NCBI RefSeq assembly: GCF_900100945.1
Contig: NZ_FNCG01000005.1
Span: forward strand, 124,001-188,000
Direction of reading: 5' to 3'
Source: Mucilaginibacter gossypii
GTDB taxonomy: Bacteria > Bacteroidota > Bacteroidia > Sphingobacteriales > Sphingobacteriaceae
DNA length: 64,000 nucleotides
Numbering within the stretch: the stretch's first letter is position 1; each line of letters starts with the position of its first letter. A program made the position numbers and the translations under genes. Below the pieces are notes generated by a model. The model did not search any database. It saw nothing but the letters and a program-made list of their open reading frames with translations, and was not told where the DNA came from. Shown in pieces: positions 62,664 to 64,000 of this stretch.

Positions 62664-63791
62664 TTAAATAGCCGGGTTAAGGCTAATCTCCCCGGTGTCG
62701 GATATAAGTAATCCCGCATCGGGGAAATCAGCTTCTGTAAGTTCCCTGATCCGGATAGCAGCACGGTTAAGCGAATCAAGTTCGAGCCCTTTATCATGCG
62801 CCTGCCTTAGGGATATGATGCGTCCGTTTAAAAACTCCCCCTTTTTGTTCAGCTTTACTTTTAATAATGGCGCCAGGCCGCAAACCCCTGCCACACTTAC
62901 TGATTTATAAGTACAAAAGTTACCGAGACTGTAAGCGATCAGCCGGTTTTTATAAACCTCCATTGCCCGGCTCACGTGCGGGCCATTGCCCAATATAATA
63001 TCCGCACCGGCATCAATAGCATTATGGGCAAAGGCATTTACATCGCCACGTTTTTCACTGATGAAGGATTCCATTGCAAAAGGAATATGTTCATAAGCTA
63101 CGCCCTCGCCGCCACCATGAAACGATACAATGAGAATATCACATTGCTGTTTCAGTTGGCTTATGATACGGGTTGCGTTCTTTAGGTTGAGAATAGGCAG
63201 GGTATTGGCATTGGGGGCAAAAGCGCAAAAGCCATATTTAACACCGTTACGTTCGAACACTGTGGAGGGGTGGCTAAGCAATCCGCCATAATTAATCCCT
63301 ATGCTATCAAGCAGGTGAGTGGTACTCATCCGGCCCGTATCGCCAAAATCGCCTATATGATTATTGGCCAGGCTCAGCAAGTTAAAACCGGCGTTTTTAA
63401 AAACGCCGGCATAAGCCGTTGGCATCCTGAACAGGTAAGCCTTGCTTCTTTGATGTAATTTATAATGTGCCGGATTTCCTCCGTCAAGCAAACTGCCTTC
63501 AAGGTTGCCAAAGGTTACGTCGGCGTTTCTTAGTTCATCAGCAATAACAGCAAAACTATTTTTAGCACTGTCAGGCGGGAGGGTATAATTATTAGGGTAC
63601 GATGTTCCGAGCATCATATCACCAACAGCGGCAATAGATATGGATGAATCATGCTGAACAACGGCTGTAGTTGTTTTAGCGGCAGTATCGGGTTTAGGTG
63701 CAGGGGCCAGGATTTGTTTTTTATTTGGCGGATGGTTACACGCCTGTAAAAACAGCGCCAGGCAGGCTGCCGTAAGCAATAAAAATTTCAT
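62664..63791 (-). CDS. CapA-family lipoprotein (metallophosphatase-like)
   Basis: The product is 375 residues with lipobox FLQAC (Cys about 18). The CapA fold is a calcineurin-like phosphatase: AAVGDMMLGTSYPN, FGNLEGSLL, SLANNHIGDFG, VSFHGGGEGVAYEH and GNGPHVSRAMEVY carry the metal-binding Asp, Asn and His residues. CapA proteins take part in poly-gamma-glutamate or capsule export in Gram-positives. The substrate here is unknown and no CapB/C is adjacent. Confidence 0.88.
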   Translation of the reverse strand: MKFLLLTAACLALFLQACNHPPNKKQILAPAPKPDTAAKTTTAVVQHDSSISIAAVGDMMLGTSYPNNYTLPPDSAKNSFAVIADELRNADVTFGNLEGSLLDGGNPAHYKLHQRSKAYLFRMPTAYAGVFKNAGFNLLSLANNHIGDFGDTGRMSTTHLLDSIGINYGGLLSHPSTVFERNGVKYGFCAFAPNANTLPILNLKNATRIISQLKQQCDILIVSFHGGGEGVAYEHIPFAMESFISEKRGDVNAFAHNAIDAGADIILGNGPHVSRAMEVYKNRLIAYSLGNFCTYKSVSVAGVCGLAPLLKVKLNKKGEFLNGRIISLRQAHDKGLELDSLNRAAIRIRELTEADFPDAGLLISDTGEISLNPAI

Positions 63792-63797
63792 TATAAA

Positions 63798-63822
63798 AAA
63801 AATCCCCTCACCGGGATGAAGG
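63798..63822 (-). terminator. Terminator of the gene entering from the right edge
   Basis: A stem of TCCC-TCA against TGA-GGGA with one mismatch is followed on the minus strand by TTTTTTTTAT. It lies just before the CapA start. Confidence 0.65.
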
Positions 63823-63853
63823 GACCAAATTAGTTTATTTATTTCAAAATCGT

Positions 63854-64000
63854 TTAGTTCTTGCTTTCGTCTACGTCGTCGCCCATATCGTTGCTACCCG
63901 TCGATGCCGAACCTTTAAACTCATCCTTAAATGAAGCTAACAACCTGCCGCCTTTATAAAAGAAACGGCTGTAGTAAGCATCGTCAAGGCTACTGATGGC
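63854..64000 (-). CDS. C-terminal end of a gene cut by the window edge
   Basis: The minus-strand frame from the right edge ends in TAA at 63854. The 48 visible codons read AISSLDDAYYSRFFYKGGRL, then LLASFKDEFKGSA and an acidic tail DMGDDVDESKN. I do not recognise the family from this part alone. A terminator at 63798 closes it, so it is the last gene of its unit. Confidence 0.6.
   Translation of the reverse strand, partial: AISSLDDAYYSRFFYKGGRLLASFKDEFKGSASTGSNDMGDDVDESKN

Noticed and set aside
62437..62711. Three overlapping 60-84 residue frames
   Set aside because: They are created by the long palindrome at 62488-62615 and read the same repeat on both strands.

Overview
The window looks like a chromosomal segment of a Bacteroidota bacterium of the family Sphingobacteriaceae, with Mucilaginibacter as the closest guess. 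The reasons are a TonB-dependent receptor, a gliding-type C-terminal sorting domain, GH97, GH30 and GHL10 glycoside hydrolases, HYC_CC_PP, DUF5990, DUF922 and DUF5009 proteins, promoters of the TTG-N19/20-TAnnTTTG type, and intergenic spaces full of family-specific palindromic repeats. No rRNA, CRISPR array, transposase, integrase or phage gene was seen. The taxon is an inference from gene content.

Layout. 1-10.6 kb: a secreted GHL10 hydrolase, a coiled-coil membrane protein, a metal-related cluster (HYC_CC_PP, HMA and outer-membrane proteins), a glycine-zipper OmpA lipoprotein, a four-gene operon ending in a response regulator and histidine kinase, and ApbE. 11-17.3 kb: a GH30 lipoprotein, an Lrp regulator, two tandem tRNA-like genes with their own promoter and terminator, and a 1140-residue ThuA/sugar dehydrogenase/PKD/cytochrome c fusion. 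17.4-24.9 kb: outer-membrane proteins, an S41 protease, two paralogous secreted proteins flanking an OmpA lipoprotein, DUF5990 and a DtxR-type regulator. 25-33 kb: E1-beta, DUF5009, PdxA, RsmA, DUF4198 and a fused E1 alpha/beta. 33-39 kb: a glycoside-use operon (GH97, ROK kinase, FucP-like MFS, a 54-codon remnant, secreted hydrolase-like protein). 39-46.8 kb: a candidate structured RNA, a tetrapyrrole-methylase-type methyltransferase coupled to a flavin monooxygenase, a CHU_C surface protein, an acyltransferase, and a LytTR regulator whose kinase survives only as a C-terminal fragment. 46.8-54.6 kb: MiaE, two FKBP lipoproteins, AspRS, and a TPP riboswitch with a TonB receptor and PnuC/PnuT transporter. 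54.6-64 kb: an acyl-CoA dehydrogenase-like protein, a YfiT-type DinB protein, an FAD oxidoreductase, DNA polymerase IV, DUF922, a band 7 protein and a CapA lipoprotein.

The most unusual content is RNA and repeat based. The tRNA-like pair at 13201-13505 has class II (Leu-like) bodies, a very long variable arm with a nested hairpin kept by compensatory changes, a GTC anticodon, C38 and discriminator G, so a Leu-type body carries Asp-type identity bases. A dispersed AAGTC/GACTT palindromic repeat lies between these two genes, inside the junction of the TPP riboswitch, and next to the broken kinase. Several further palindrome families sit mainly between convergent genes, where they may act as bidirectional terminators; one forms a nested composite of about 230 bp.
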